This document shows, one piece after another, positions 1-35,462 of a stretch of 64,000 nucleotides of DNA. How positions within the stretch are numbered: position 1 is the first letter of the stretch; each line of letters starts with the position of its first letter. Made by a program: the position numbers and the translations under genes. Source of the DNA: Sipunculus nudus (taxonomy: Eukaryota > Annelida > Sipuncula > Golfingiida > Sipunculidae); the NCBI GenBank assembly GCA_026874595.1, contig CM049312.1, positions 65,068,929 to 65,132,928 on the forward strand, in the 5' to 3' direction. A model generated the notes under the pieces. The model was not told the origin of the DNA, did no database searches, and saw nothing but the letters and a program-made list of their open reading frames with translations.

Positions 1-215
1 TTCGAAACAACTCATGGGGATGCCATTTTGCCTGCAGACTAAAATGCGGACGTCGCAAGTCGCATATCGGAATTAAGGGTATAACGTAAAAAAGTTAAAT
101 ATTAAAATTGTTGAACCGCTAACTGCTTCATCCCTTCTCTTTACACGCATATATTTAGCATATTTTTATCTGTCTTATAATATACTCAGCAACCATGACT
201 TATACTTTCTCTAAT

Positions 216-219
<4 letters not shown>

Positions 220-251
<32 letters not shown>
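220..251. repeat. (TA)n microsatellite
   Basis: Uninterrupted TA dinucleotide tract. Confidence 0.9.
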
Positions 252-254
<3 letters not shown>

Positions 255-347
255 TATATAACCCCTACTCTTATCTCCGACACCTCATGCTTGACCGACC
301 TTATTGATCAACAGGCTGTCCTACCTCCAGTTACATCTGTGGCGTAA

Positions 348-372
348 CCCCCCCCCCCCCCCCCCCCCCCCC
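348..372. repeat. Poly-C tract
   Basis: A run of about 25 C. It is one of several long C/G homopolymers in the window. Confidence 0.9.
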
Positions 373-1523
373 GGCCCGCTCGTCTATTTAGGATGACAAA
401 ACCAAGATTGCTGTATATGTCCCGTGTAAAACATAACAATGTGCAGACTTTATCTAACAGTAATTGCCCTACCTATAGCTCCATGCATGCACCGTAGCTT
501 TCACCTCAGTCCACTTATATATAGGATACGGAATCTGTCAACTTTTTTGTGTGAATGCTTTATGACCAAATCCCTTTATTTCCTTATTACAATTAAGTTG
601 GGCCAGTCGGGCAAAGATTTATATGCCGGCATAAACGAGAGAAACAATATATTCAGGGAACTCAATTGATGGTCCATACAAAAATCTAGTTGATATATTG
701 TTATTGGCATTTAAGTTTGTTATTTTTAAATATCGTAAGCAAGGAAGAGTCCCTTCGCTCTTGATATTTATCAGGTATGTAAAAGATAAAGAATAAATCG
801 AACGTAATAATTAAGGTAGAAGCCAAGAAAGAGAAGTACATATATACATATGTGGAAAATGGGGGAAAATACTTTCCATTTTAAATACCAGATGTTAAAT
901 ATGTGGATGGCCGTTGAAATTGTCTTTGTGTTAAATGACTTTGTATATGATTCTTTATTATTTTGTATTGAACTTATATGCTTCAGATGTGTCGATGTGT
1001 GGCTTTAATTTTCATGATATATATTTGGTATGTGTATATGATAATTTATGTTTGAATTCATTGTGTAATAAATTGTTAAAATTATATAAAAAATTAAATT
1101 AACTTTTAAATTATAAAGAAAATAATAACAGGCATGAATTCCCCTGTATCTATCATATAGATATCTCATACATATCTATATAGCAAAGTCCCGTTAATAA
1201 ATAATTCCATACATCTTGCACATGAAATACCAGATATACTGGTGATTTGGAAACCGCCTCAAATGATTGATATTGCTGCAAGAAATATGATTAACCTTAC
1301 ATTCATAAAGAGAGCTTGCATAATTCAGTGCCTATATGATTAAAAGTGATTCCTGAAGATACCATTAATTAATTGCACGATCCCTCTGCCGTTCCTAACA
1401 AACGTAGATTAAAGTCACTTGGTAATATTAAGGCGCCAAAAAGCGATTAATACACTATATAGAATTGATATATAGTGCTTTTCCCGTTTGTCTTTATCCC
1501 ATCATCCCTTGCGAGTGATTTAA

Positions 1524-1545
1524 TGACGTCATTGATGTGACGTCA
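1524..1545. promoter_or_regulatory. Pair of full CRE palindromes
   Basis: TGACGTCA occurs at 1524-1531 and again at 1538-1545, with starts 14 bp apart. This is the consensus CREB/ATF site. No adjacent TATA box or exon is visible, so function is unproven; it may be chance or part of a repeat. Confidence 0.35.
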
Positions 1546-1970
1546 TAATAAAAAAAAACAAAAAAACTACAGTTCGCCACAGCTTCCAACTGATAACAAC
1601 TTTAGTCATGTTTAATTTAGATTTTCTGTTGAATCATGTGCATGCGGGGGGGGGCATTATATCTTCACATAACCTGAAAAAATGACTCATGGCTTGTGGA
1701 TTATAATTACATCTCCAGCTAAATTAAAAATTTTAAATACTTATTTAAAATTTAAAAGCTCATAAATCAGTATTGTGATCCACCTCCATCCCAATACACA
1801 TTTGTATATAGCACTTTGTACGAGTGCGTGCGTGCTTTAATATAGTGAATGGGGGGGGGAGGGGGGGAGATGCACGATTTAAAATATGAAAATTTCGATT
1901 TACCGATCTGTCAAGAGCATTAAATGTAAGTTCTCGAGGTATATTTTAGTAAACCCAATGGCATCAACTA

Positions 1971-2018
<48 letters not shown>

Positions 2019-2023
2019 TATAT
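1971..2023. repeat. (ATT)n then (TA)n microsatellite
   Basis: ATT triplets run directly into a short TA tract. Confidence 0.9.
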
Positions 2024-2287
2024 TTATAACTACTACTACTTCTATATGAGTGCTGAACGAATCCAACAGTGCTTTATTAGCCTGGTGCTAAAAGCTTATA
2101 CACAGTATGTATAACGAAAATATTATCACGGTCAGTTATACAGTAACACGTGCTTTCATGTTATCGCAATAGTCAGATTTGAACTGTTAAAGAACGGTCG
2201 GTGTCATTATGTTTTGATGTGCTTCGGTACTCAGTCATGGTCAGGTGGAAATGTATGGGAAAAACACATGTTATTGAGTAACTGACC

Positions 2288-2290
<3 letters not shown>

Positions 2291-2345
<55 letters not shown>

Positions 2346-2352
2346 TTATATA
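2291..2352. repeat. (TA)n microsatellite
   Basis: Long TA tract with one or two interruptions at its 3' end. Confidence 0.9.
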
Positions 2353-2994
2353 TACATGTCACATATACAAATAGAAATATATTATGTATTGAATCGATGA
2401 GTGTATGGATGTTCTTTATTTATTTACAGTCATGGAATTAATAAAAAAATTAAACTGAAGAGATAAATAATAACTTTAATAAACAAAGACGAAGAGACAA
2501 AATTTAAATAACAACACGTGTCTTTATGAGTCCATAAAGATAGATGCGAGTTTTGTAGGATGTTGGCAGTTAAGTTTCAAAAACCAAGATGAAAGGATAT
2601 GCCGGTATCAATGCTGTCATACGTTGCCATAAATCACTTGTGATGGTCTGGGACCATGTGGTAGTCATTATTACATAAATCAGTAGGAAAACATCAGCCA
2701 AGCAAAACGAAACCTGTTTACATAGCAGCAAGTTTGCTGGCCCTGCCGATACCATTACATATCATGACTTTAACAATAGGAGTTCTATGACTGTAGCCAG
2801 GGAGGCCGCTTCCTCTAGTCATATATACAGATGCTAGTAAACGATATAGCAGATGCATATATAGGGCGTATATATTTTAGCCTCGCCTATCTGCAATATG
2901 GCAAAACTACATTGTGGACTGTAACGCGGTTTCATGTATCGTACGATTTGAGTGCACTTTGATAAAATCTTCATATGAGTGGGCGTAGAATATC

Positions 2995-3001
<7 letters not shown>

Positions 3002-3043
<42 letters not shown>

Positions 3044-3054
3044 GGGGGGGGGGG
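3002..3054. repeat. (GA)n tract followed by G run
   Basis: About 20 GA units followed by a G-rich run. Confidence 0.9.
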
Positions 3055-3267
3055 ACGGATCTATTATTTATATATATTGGCTATAATCATATATACATTT
3101 TGTCAGTGTTAATAGATTGAATGATGTTTATAAGAGAGAGAGAGGGGGGGGGGATAAGGGAAGTTATTAATTGAACTCTGAATACTGTATAATACAATAC
3201 TGTTATTTGCCATTTATGGAATCATTGGCTGATCGTATTATGCACAGTATATCCACGTTCAGAGAAC

Positions 3268-3660
3268 GTCCAGGGGCGGATCCAGAGGAGCTGGGAGGGG
3301 GGGGGGGAGGGGTTAAACCCTCCCTGTATCTCTCTGTATAAACCGCAAAGCCCACAGGGCATGACTAAGTGGGATCCATCAGCACCTTAGCATGCAGTGT
3401 TTATCCGGAATTTAAATGTTTGAAACCTATATCTCTAACGTTTAAGACATGGAATTTATGTTAGGAAATATGTAACTCGGGATATAACGATAAACAAGGA
3501 CAGATCCAGGATTTGGAAAGGGGAGGGGCCAAACCAGGAAGACGAAAAAATCCTAACAAAGGCCCTTATATGGTTCTGAAACAAATGTCAAGGCCGCAAA
3601 ACTAGATTATAGCTCCGCAGAGCAATGACGTCATTTCTTGGGGGGGGGGGGGGGGAGGCT
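3268..3660. mobile_element. Fragments of a G-run MITE family
   Basis: CAGGGGCGGATCCAG near 3271 and GATCCAGGATTTGG near 3503, each followed by G-rich sequence, match the left end of the better preserved element at 26526-26740. These look like decayed copies of the same non-autonomous family. C-rich reverse-orientation remnants lie near 3898-3965 and 40157-40205. Confidence 0.45.
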
Positions 3661-3727
3661 GATGACTTGCAGGCGTTAGAGGGTAATCAGAGTTTGGACA
3701 ACTTTCTTATAAACAAACACATACACA

Positions 3728-3730
<3 letters not shown>

Positions 3731-3786
<56 letters not shown>
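3731..3786. repeat. (TA)n microsatellite
   Basis: Uninterrupted TA tract. Confidence 0.9.
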
Positions 3787-3788
<2 letters not shown>

Positions 3789-4806
3789 TTAACCATACCC
3801 GTATATACTCAGTAATCCTAATTAATAATATTTTTTATTTCCAGTATAATAATTATTATTTTCTTAATTGCAGGGGGGATGATAACATTGACAATCAGCC
3901 CCCCCCCCGGCTCCTGATGGATATATACCCCCCCCCCCCCCCTAAATTCACGTCTCTGCCCCCTAGAATTCAGTCAGGCAGGGTAGGCTGCTTGTAGCTT
4001 GACATCTCTAGCGTATGTGAACCACGTGCACATGTTAGGATTGTGTATGGTTTTGCCGGCACATCTGTTGCTGTAAGTCTCTGTGGACTATGACGAACGA
4101 CTTAGCTGCTTCTGGTTATTCTAGGCGTGATCTCTGACCTCTCTTTCTCAGATTTAATAAACTACGTGTCATGTGAGGTTGGAAGCGACGTAAATGTACC
4201 ACAGATCCTGGCAGGCGCTACCCCTGTCGGAGAAATTATGACACTCTCATGTTTAAAGGTCTGTCGTTAGTGCGTGGCAGAATTCCCCAAGGAATTACTA
4301 TAATCTATTTTGGTTCAGCTCTTAGTTATTCAGTTTATATACAGCTATATAACCCCCCCCCCCCCACACACACACACTATTAAGCAAGGGGGATGGTCAA
4401 TGTAATCATCCCTCCCCCCTGATATTCAGAGAATATTATTTATATACTGACAATGAAAATAATTAGGATTATAGACTTCTATATATGATTTTAATATGAA
4501 ATATCATATATCTAAACCTGGTTTAGAATTTCCCTATACCGTTGACATAATACCTCACTTTTTAAAACATAATTATTCATTGTGATATAATTGTAATACG
4601 TCACTCAACCAATAATATATATATATATATGCTTAAACAAAGTTGTTCCAATTTTGATTATCGTCCAAAGCCTTAAGAAAAAGATAAATTTACGCCACTG
4701 CCATTATGCGACAAAGCTTAAAATTGATTGGATATTTTGTGCAATTTTAAATGTCAGACATTTCCATACATGTACTATGCAAAAAAAAATTTATATATAT
4801 ATCTTA

Positions 4807-4810
<4 letters not shown>

Positions 4811-4860
<50 letters not shown>
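4811..4860. repeat. (TA)n microsatellite
   Basis: TA tract. Confidence 0.9.
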
Positions 4861-4862
<2 letters not shown>

Positions 4863-6264
4863 CTAAGGACTTTAAAATATGGCTCATGAACAGGGAATAG
4901 GCCCCATTAATGGGAACATCTCCTTTAATTATCCAAGAATTGAAAACAAAAATACACACATATATGATACTACCTATACCAACAGTATTGCAGCTCCCTA
5001 TAGGCCCTGTTAAGACAAATTCTTAAAGAGTTCGAACGAGGTATTAAACATGTGTTCGTGCTGCTCCAGAGACCACCGTCCCATTCCCTGGCTATACGTC
5101 CCCATATTATTTGGAATTTCAATGACTGTTTATTGAGGAAATCATCCAAGGAAGACGGATGAACGGACAGATAGCCTGGAAATAACCTAAGGAGGCCAAG
5201 GCGCCCGCAGACAAGCATCTAACGTTAAGTTTTCCCTGGCGAGTGGATTGTCTAATTCAAGCAGACAGACCCCATGGCGTCCATACGAGGTTTGTTCTGA
5301 AAGTTGTAACGTTAATGTGACCCAGGCATGGCCAGTCTACACTTCTATCACCGAGTACCACCCCGCATCCGGTACAACAAGTACTCACCTGTCAAACTAA
5401 CTTGACCATCCGACTCTACAACTCTTTACAGACCGCCATTCATCCTGGCAGCGGTGGTTTCCTCGTTTAAGAATCCACATTCACTTTAAACTCAATTTTG
5501 CAGGTATAATTTCCCGAAGAACTTAGTGTTTTTACTCAGCTCAGAGATTTTTAAGATAGAAGACATAGAATAATCGGTCATTAAGAAATACTTACGTTTG
5601 GCGATTGGCTTTATTCTTTTTTATTGTGATTTCATGCAGAGAAACAGAGATTTCAGAGAGTTTTGAAATATACATTGTGAAAAGTTTACTTTTTACTCAG
5701 ATATTGCATCATAAATTGTGTTCCTAAATATTCATAAAGATCACCCTATCTCTCTTTCCATATATATGTGTTTATATATATATATATATATATACATGTA
5801 TATAAACACACACACATATATATAATGAAATTGTTAAAAAGTTACTGTTTTACTTTCCTTCTTTAGCAGAGATTTTATAATGTCTTAGTGAAGTCGTTTT
5901 AATGACACCTTTGTAAAGCATATCCTGAATTATGTGAATTATGTACAAATTAATCAGTCAGTCTGTAAATAATTACCACTCGTGTCTGGGGGCCATGTGA
6001 TTTAGTCGCAACTAAGGAAATTAAAGACTAAGAGACCATTAATTCTGGTATTAATTATTCAGATGATACTATCCCACCACTTCGACCTTGCTGATTTCTT
6101 GTTACCGTTTTCTCATTTCGCTCCAGCCTTAATGTCAGGACTGCCCCTATACGTACACTGAAATGTTATTCAAAATGTATCAAGTTTTGGTTTATTTACC
6201 TTTTACAAAGGTATGCATTCGTGAAGTGCATGTTTATTAGTATAATTTTGTAATTTTTTCACAG

Positions 6265-6266
<2 letters not shown>

Positions 6267-6297
<31 letters not shown>
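6267..6297. repeat. (TA)n microsatellite
   Basis: TA tract. Confidence 0.85.
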
Positions 6298-6300
<3 letters not shown>

Positions 6301-6394
6301 CATGAATGAAATAACTAAATGTTTTGCGATGGAGATATAAACCACTTATTCATCTATAATTGACATTGCTAATTTATTTTTTTTTAATATTGTT

Positions 6395-6501
6395 GTTGTT
6401 ATTATTATCATTATTATTATTATCATTATTATTTATTATTATTTTTATTATTAATATTATTTTTATGATGATGATGATGATGATGATTATCATTATTACT
6501 A

Positions 6502-6543
<42 letters not shown>

Positions 6544-6626
6544 CATTATTATTATTATTATTTTTACTATTATTATTATTATACTACTACTACTACTATT
6601 AATAATAATAATAATTATTATTATAA
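6395..6626. repeat. (ATT)n/(ATG)n trinucleotide repeat block
   Basis: About 230 bp of ATT triplets with a short ATG-rich section and an inverted AAT end. The Leu/Ile-rich open frame across it is an artefact of the repeat. Confidence 0.9.
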
Positions 6627-7443
6627 CCTGTATAAAATAATTAGCATCCGACAATTACTTATAGGCAAAGGAAGCAGAATAAACTGCAAGTGCCTGTTTG
6701 ACAAGAACTTTGTCAAGTGATGGGCATGGACCTTGTAAACGCCGTCTGCGACGCGTGGTCACGTCGGAAATACCGTAGGCCCGAGATTTGTATAAGCAGG
6801 TGACCGCCAGACATAAAAGTTTGTTAGCATGCTTGTTGAGTTTTTACGAGCTGTGCCTTGCTTGCTGCCCCTAGCTGAAACTTTTCTTCTTGGCGCCTGG
6901 CAGTGCCAGGCACAGGACCAACAGAAACTATTGCGATATGCTCCGCTAGGGGCCATTAAACAACACGTGTCTCTTTTGAGTAAAACCTCCTTTCCGGAAG
7001 TAATGTATAACAAGTGCCACGCATGTGTAGGTACGCAATTTACGCCTCTGGCTTAATGGTCGAGAGGGACCTAATTCAGACTAAACATATTTATTACTGT
7101 TTAACGTTTCTCTAGGGGCCGGGGGTGTCATGGTGGTCATACACATATACTTGATAAAGATCCTACAAATGCTGCAATCGCCTGTCCAAAAGTGTGACGG
7201 ATATTTATAAAATTGAATGTAGATTTAACGTCATTAAATTTGTTTGTGTAAATTTTATAAATATCCAGCTTGCTTAACTAACCACAAATGTTTTCTGGTC
7301 CAGGACCTTTCCACTGTCCGACAAACAAGGGACATACCATGGGCCGTGAACACCTTGACCGAGGCACATGCCTGTTGACAGCGAAAATACAAGAGGATTG
7401 AGATTTTTATAATCACGTGACCAAAAAATTCAAAGCGTAGCTA

Positions 7444-7478
7444 TTTTTTTTTTTTCGGGGGGGGGGGGGGGGGGGGTT
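7444..7478. repeat. Poly-T then poly-G tract
   Basis: About 12 T followed by about 20 G. Confidence 0.85.
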
Positions 7479-9230
7479 ATACATTGAAAAGGAATATATA
7501 ATGAAACTCAGTTTATTACTTGAAAGGCATAACGTGTTCTTATATTTAGATATTAGACTTGTCATCCAATATGTTTGCCGTTTCTTGTTACATGGATGCT
7601 TGTGGAAAGGTGAAGAAAGTTTAATTTTATATGTAGGAAATCATTAAATCGATTGATGCAAACTTATCAATAATAAATATTGTATACTTCAGTTTTATGA
7701 TAGAAGCATCTTAAAACTAAAGCTAGAACTCATAACTAAAGCTTACAATATTTACTGGTGTATATACTGCATCTTACAGATTCTTGATAAAGAAAATAGC
7801 ACAGCTGTAGAGCATGTTTGCTTGACCAGAAAACATCACAATATAAACCGCAATGTCCATCATACTAGTGCAGCCCGGTAATAAAGATCAAGTACATGTT
7901 GTCTGACCAGACGATGGGACAGATGCTGGGGATGAGCATCTTGTGGGATTTATGACGTCTACAGCTGTTTCAGGTGGGCTAGCCAGCAGCTGTACCCTCC
8001 CAGTACTGAGCCCCTCACCACCACGTAAAGATCTATGTTTTGATTCTCACCCCGTTTAAGCCAAGTTACCTGCCTTGAGCGGCCGACGGGAAGCTCCACA
8101 TGACCGTCCGCCGGCCCGCTAACAATAAGTCTACACCCGTTCTATCACTGCGCTGCCCCCATCAGTAAATCTAACAAAGTGTTTGTATTGCCACTAGACA
8201 AACCAAGCCCGGCGACTTCTGGGAACGATTGTACTCCCTGACCTGGCCTGTTAACATTCCTCTCCCCACCGGGGATTCCATATGATTAAACTGGTATGAC
8301 TATTTGTGTATCATCATACAGACCAAATGGGATACGTTTACATGCTCCATTGTGGCTTATGTTTAATAGCCCCACCGTCATACATTTTGCCTCTCCCAGC
8401 CACAGACATGCTTTTACTAATTTCCTGTGATCATGGAAACAACCACCACAAATAGTCATCACTCCCCTCGGCTGTCAAGTTCTAATACATGTTTAGTGAT
8501 GGTGGAATTCTAACAGTCGGGTTGTGGCAGTTTGTCTATTATTTGTTAGTGTATATATGTAAATTCATGGTTACAAAGCACATACCAGGTCGTTTTGTGA
8601 AACTAGATGGATAATAAAGTTTCCTGTTCACATTGGTAAACTTGTCAGGATTTTAGTTCTGGAGGACTATTTCAGATATTCTGTAGTTGTCATTAAGATG
8701 GTTCTCCTATCAGTCAAACTGCATAATATATATTTTCCAATTTAGTCTGAAAATCCACCGAATATTCAAAATAGATAGCAACTGGAAAGGGTTATTTTTT
8801 TTTAAAAAAGAGGACACGCATGGATACAGAGGCAGAATTTCAATACTAGATCCGTTATAAAGAATACATTTCATCAAATATGCTAATTTATACATTAAGG
8901 GCATTGGTGGAAGCGTTCCTGCGTCAGGACAAGTAAGCTGGCTAAAGAATAAAAGTGTGTTCAAAAAACCCCTTCAAACCCGAGTTCAACTTCCAAAGTA
9001 AATTTTCTTACCTCCATCCTCGCCAAGTGCTGGAACCAAAAGCCTCCACCAGATATCACCATCTATTGCAAGACCTTTATGGGAATAGATGTACAAACAG
9101 GTCATTTCTTATGACACACACATATATATGATCTAGTATATCCGATTAACTTTAACCCCATCTTCGACAAAATCCACCACCCCTATTTTCACGACCGATA
9201 TCTATCCTCATATATACATATTCATCCTTA

Positions 9231-9390
9231 TACCTCTGCCAAAGAGATTACGCTTTCCTGTGTCTGGAAGTAGGTTTGTTTGTCTGTTGACAGGGAAATT
9301 ACGCCCATGATTTATGGTTTTGATCCGAATTATTTGGGCGGACTCAGTAGGATTGATTTACCTTGGCGAAGGTGTGCGCTTTTCATAGTG
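9231..9390. mobile_element. Short MITE-like repeat
   Basis: Begins with TACCTCTGCCAAAG and ends with ACCTTGGCGAAGGT, which are imperfect inverted copies of each other. It has the look of a widespread short non-autonomous repeat in marine animal genomes. It encodes no protein. Confidence 0.45.
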
Positions 9391-10392
9391 TTAGTCTAAC
9401 ATGATATTGCACATGGAGAAAGAAACAGACAAACAGCAGACAGACGGACAAACAGACAGGAAGAAGGACACTCGGAAATATTGGCGTGAATGAAAGCATA
9501 ATCTCTGTGAAGAAAATAATTATATATTATAAATACATTCTTTAGAATGCAGATTTCTATTTAGCTATTAGTGTAAATGGGAATAGTTAATCATGTAAAG
9601 ACATATAAATCGTAAACTTGAATCTTCGCTACTTAAATGGTGAACTACTTTGACCGTTTGTCCTCCATCTCATTTGATTTATACGTCAGACAATATACAT
9701 TTATGATATGAATGTTACATTAGGTTTACAACAGAAAGTTTATGTAACATTTTTGACAAACTTCAATATTTTCATTTGAACATGAAACATGAAAATGGCA
9801 ATATAACTGCCAGGAAGCCAAGTTCGAAATCCTCATAGCAAAATCATCGTATGAAAAAAAGAAGAAATATCGAAAGCTTCATACAAATGCAGTCAGGACC
9901 ACGTCACTAAAAACCAAACGGCGAGAGTTCGTTTTAGCCCGGGGACAAATCCCCATACTCGACTCCATTACTCCATGACAAGTTGTATAACCCTAATAAG
10001 CGACCTGTTTACGATAATAAGCGAGCGGTTTACGGTAATCTCGGAGATGAGTGTGTTGAATGTTAAGTGGTTAGACCCTCTTGGAACCAGCCCGTGGTGC
10101 TGGTGCCCGTAATGCCTGACCCGGAGTATGACCTGTTTGTTGGTTTGTTCTGGCCATCACGTTATTGCCTCTCTCCTCTAGTTCTGGTGTAGTTGTATAA
10201 ACATTCACAGCACGAACTTGTCCCTCATTTGCACCAGATGTTTTTCTGGTGAACGGAAGACCCGGCGACTTGTAGTTTATTCCAATACACTTGTTCCCCT
10301 ATATGGGAGTGCTCTCTATATAAATGACTTCTTATCTTTTAATGCATTTAGATAAATGTGAAATTGCTTAAATGAATATTACCATAATAATA

Positions 10393-10394
10393 CG

Positions 10395-10430
<36 letters not shown>

Positions 10431-10440
10431 TTAATAATAA
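10393..10440. repeat. (AAT)n microsatellite
   Basis: AAT triplet tract. Confidence 0.9.
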
Positions 10441-10964
10441 ATAGCAATAATAATATCAATAGTTTTAGGCAGGAGTTCGAAAACGTTTTCAAAATGCCTG
10501 ACCTTAACCACCTGTTCGTCTTAGAAAGAGTTTGTTAGTCTGAAGGACACCGTTCAGTAGGGCTTAAACATTTTACATACATTTTCAGTCACTTCAATTC
10601 GTATACTGCCTTCACTTTTGTTTGCTTCCAAGGCAATTGTGTCTGATTTAGTTGGCCAATGTCAGGTATTTTCAATATCATATAGAACAATGCAGTTTTT
10701 GCTCCAACAGAAATTGCCTGAACAAAACAAAACAAAATAAAAAAGCAAATACCGAAATAAACCCCAAAATAAGTTCCAAACTGGTTAACTGAAAAAATGT
10801 CATGTTTTTAGGGTAGCTTCCAATTTAAAGTTGGACAACCTCTTTTACGAAGATTTGTGCAATTTTCATTCAACGTTGCCTGAACCTAACCATCTGTTAA
10901 AGACTAGACATATAAGTGGTCCGTGTCACATTAAAAAAAAATAATTTGTATTCACTTTTTGTAG

Positions 10965-33111
<22,147 letters not shown>

Positions 33112-33187
33112 ATATTGTGTTTTATATTGTTTGCTGCAAAATTGCCAACCCTTTCAACTTCACTTGATCATAAAGCTCGGAATCGTC

Positions 33188-33432
33188 GTACGAAATGCGG
33201 CATTCTGAGTGCGGATAAAATGTGTATTGACTTAGTAAAAAAGGTGAGATTCCTTGTGCGCGGATCTGGCATGCGGTATGCGTATCCGGTGAAACGAATC
33301 GCTACGTGTAGCGATTTTTGCCGGTTCCGCGTGGTATCCAGGAGCAACACATGAAGGACATACAGGCTTCCCTGCCGGTACATAAGAAATTTCTTTACCC
33401 GCATTCTGTATGCCGAATTCTGCATTCCGTAC
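33188..33432. mobile_element. MITE in the MMP 3' region
   Basis: Left end GTACGAAATGCGGCATTCTG and the reverse complement of the right end GTACGGAATGCAGAATTCGG are inverted repeats, followed on both sides by GCGGATAAA/GCGGGTAAAG. It lies 76 bp after the stop codon, so it may be transcribed within the 3' UTR as a hairpin. Confidence 0.65.
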
Positions 33433-34468
33433 ATAAGATATCTTAGCTGAAGACGTTTCCTAGTTCGAATGATGACAGGAGTTTTGTTACGTGAATTCAG
33501 TAGACTGATCTGTAGATTATTCTACGATCATTGCTAAATATGTTCAGCATACACCTGACACCAATTTATAATAATTATGACAATGGTATTTGTACTTAGA
33601 TTAGGTTATATGTGCAGTTTATATATTGTTTAAATCAGTGTATGTTCTTTCAACTTAAAAAAAGGAATGTATTATCTTTCTTATCTTTTTTCTCATTGTA
33701 TAAGATTAAATGTACGCAGATGTTAGACTAACTGCGCCTTGTTATTAATAATAACATGTTAATGTACTTAATCACGATCATTAACGTAGTTGTTCTCTTT
33801 CAGAAAAGTGTATTTTAAACCATCTTATAGTAAAAATAAAAATGAGTACGTTTTAAAAAAAAGTAACTGTTGTGTTTTATATACGCTTCACTCATTACAA
33901 CTTGTGTATTCTCTTTTTAAAAAAAATACCGAATATAAACACACTGACATGTTATTAATTCCTTTTTACTTACCTCTATGTATAAAGATAATACATAAAT
34001 GATTTATATATTATCACTTGGCGATAGGTCACCGGTCAAAATAATAGTTGGACAACTGACAATTATGATTATAAAGTTTCAACTTCTAACCATAGGGGGC
34101 GCACATAGCTGTCATGGGCTGCTGTCAGGTGTCCACAAGTCATTGTTGCACTTTATAAAAATACTAAAATTAAGTCAGCGTACTTTTCGGCTATAATATA
34201 CCCTTCAATTTCTCTACTCAAATAACATACCGACATATTGACATTGTTCTTATGCTAATTGCTCTTAGATCAGGATGATGAAATAACCGCCTATCGGCTT
34301 GACGAACAGACAGATAAGTTGATTATACACTGTTCCCAAATGATATTTTCATTCAGTATTATCGATAAGCGTACGTAAAGGTGGCTGTTGTCGTGATTGA
34401 TGTTTGCCCTCCTTATTTTTCTTTAACACACTGTGTATAGCTAGCTCTCCTTTTCAAATGACGTTAAT

Positions 34469-34473
<5 letters not shown>

Positions 34474-34532
<59 letters not shown>
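34474..34532. repeat. (TA)n microsatellite
   Basis: TA tract. Confidence 0.9.
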
Positions 34533-34539
<7 letters not shown>

Positions 34540-34540
34540 C

Positions 34541-34720
34541 AGTGAAACCTCGTTGTGTCGAACTCGGTTAAGTCTAATTCCCGCATGTGTCGAAGTCGAA
34601 TGTTGGGTCCCTGCAAAAAACAGTTAAAATCTTACTAAATTAACTCCGCTTGTGTCGAAGTCGGATGTGTCGAAAACCCTGATGTGTCGAGGTGTTTTGT
34701 TGATCCCCAGCTAATATTTT
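34541..34720. mobile_element. pogo-like element end fragment
   Basis: Starts CAGTGAAACCTCGTTGTGTCG, a pogo/Tigger-type terminus, followed by repeated GTGTCGAAGTCG-type motifs. No matching opposite end was found nearby, so it is probably a fragment. Confidence 0.5.
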
Positions 34721-34875
34721 TATCGCTTAACTCGAAGTCATGATTTGACAACAGTTGTGCACAGTCCAACAATCATACGGCCGCGATGACCAGTTACATA
34801 AATAATACCGGTAAGGATCTTACTCAACAAGCGAGATGGCTTACATACCTAGTCCGTTGTTTACCTATTTGGCCA

Positions 34876-34917
34876 ATATATATATATATGTTTGACTGTA
34901 TATATGGATATATATAT

Positions 34918-34956
<39 letters not shown>

Positions 34957-34978
34957 TGACTGTATATATGGATATAAT

Positions 34979-35026
<48 letters not shown>

Positions 35027-35045
35027 TAATAATAATAATAATAAT
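34876..35045. repeat. (TA)n with duplicated unit, then (AAT)n
   Basis: The phrase GTTTGACTGTATATATGGAT occurs near 34890 and again near 34954, each inside TA tracts. An AAT tract follows. Confidence 0.8.
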
Positions 35046-35397
35046 GATATGGCTCTCAGGAACGCGGGTATAAGCGTCAGGGACGCGTGAAACCGGTCTG
35101 GGACCCGTGGCAATCAACGGCTGAGGGTCCCACCGGACGCGCGTTTTCAGGGCGATAGGCGGTTACCTTTCGATCAAAGCGGGCGCTGTCATAGTCGCTG
35201 ATCAGCGATCAATGCCCAAGCCGGTCGAGTGTAAAATTGGGCAAACCCGTAAGTGCGATCAAAGCTTGCCACAGACCTATTTAACTCCCGATCATCGCCC
35301 TACTGGCCTGACCCCATCAAAGTAACATACTTATTTGTCCAGTTCAGTCTTAATCAAACACGCTTCCCGGGCAAGCAAGACTGCTAAGCCAAAGTTG

Positions 35398-35462
<65 letters not shown>

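Larger units (their letters stand above)
1..10964. other. Upstream intron or 5' flank of the MMP gene, no exon found
   Basis: Because the first MMP exon seen begins in the middle of a codon at an acceptor site, at least the 3' part of this stretch should be intron. I looked by eye for a cysteine-switch exon (PRCG-type codons) and for a signal-peptide exon and found neither. The stretch holds (TA)n, (GA)n, (ATT)n and poly-C/G tracts, G-run repeat fragments near 3.3, 3.5 and 3.9 kb, and a short MITE-like repeat near 9.3 kb. GC-richer patches at 4970-5500, 6750-7060 and 7970-8300 have short open frames I do not recognise. Confidence 0.6.
33112..35400. other. MMP 3' flank and intergenic DNA
   Basis: A possible polyadenylation hexamer AATAAA lies at 33835-33840, though the true 3' end is not determined. 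The stretch contains an inverted-repeat MITE, a pogo-like end fragment at 34541-34720 and (TA)n blocks. No gene seen. Confidence 0.6.

Noticed and set aside
4970-5218. Minus-strand 82-codon frame in a GC-richer patch, considered as a retroelement fragment
   Set aside because: No reverse-transcriptase or integrase motif is visible, and the surrounding frames are broken.
6360-6602. Leu/Ile/Met-rich open frame resembling a membrane protein
   Set aside because: It is produced entirely by ATT/ATG trinucleotide repeats.
6829-7056. ATG-started frame with a hydrophobic N-terminus, considered as the MMP signal peptide/prodomain exon
   Set aside because: It lacks the cysteine switch and other prodomain features, and no donor with the phase needed for the exon at 10965 could be established.
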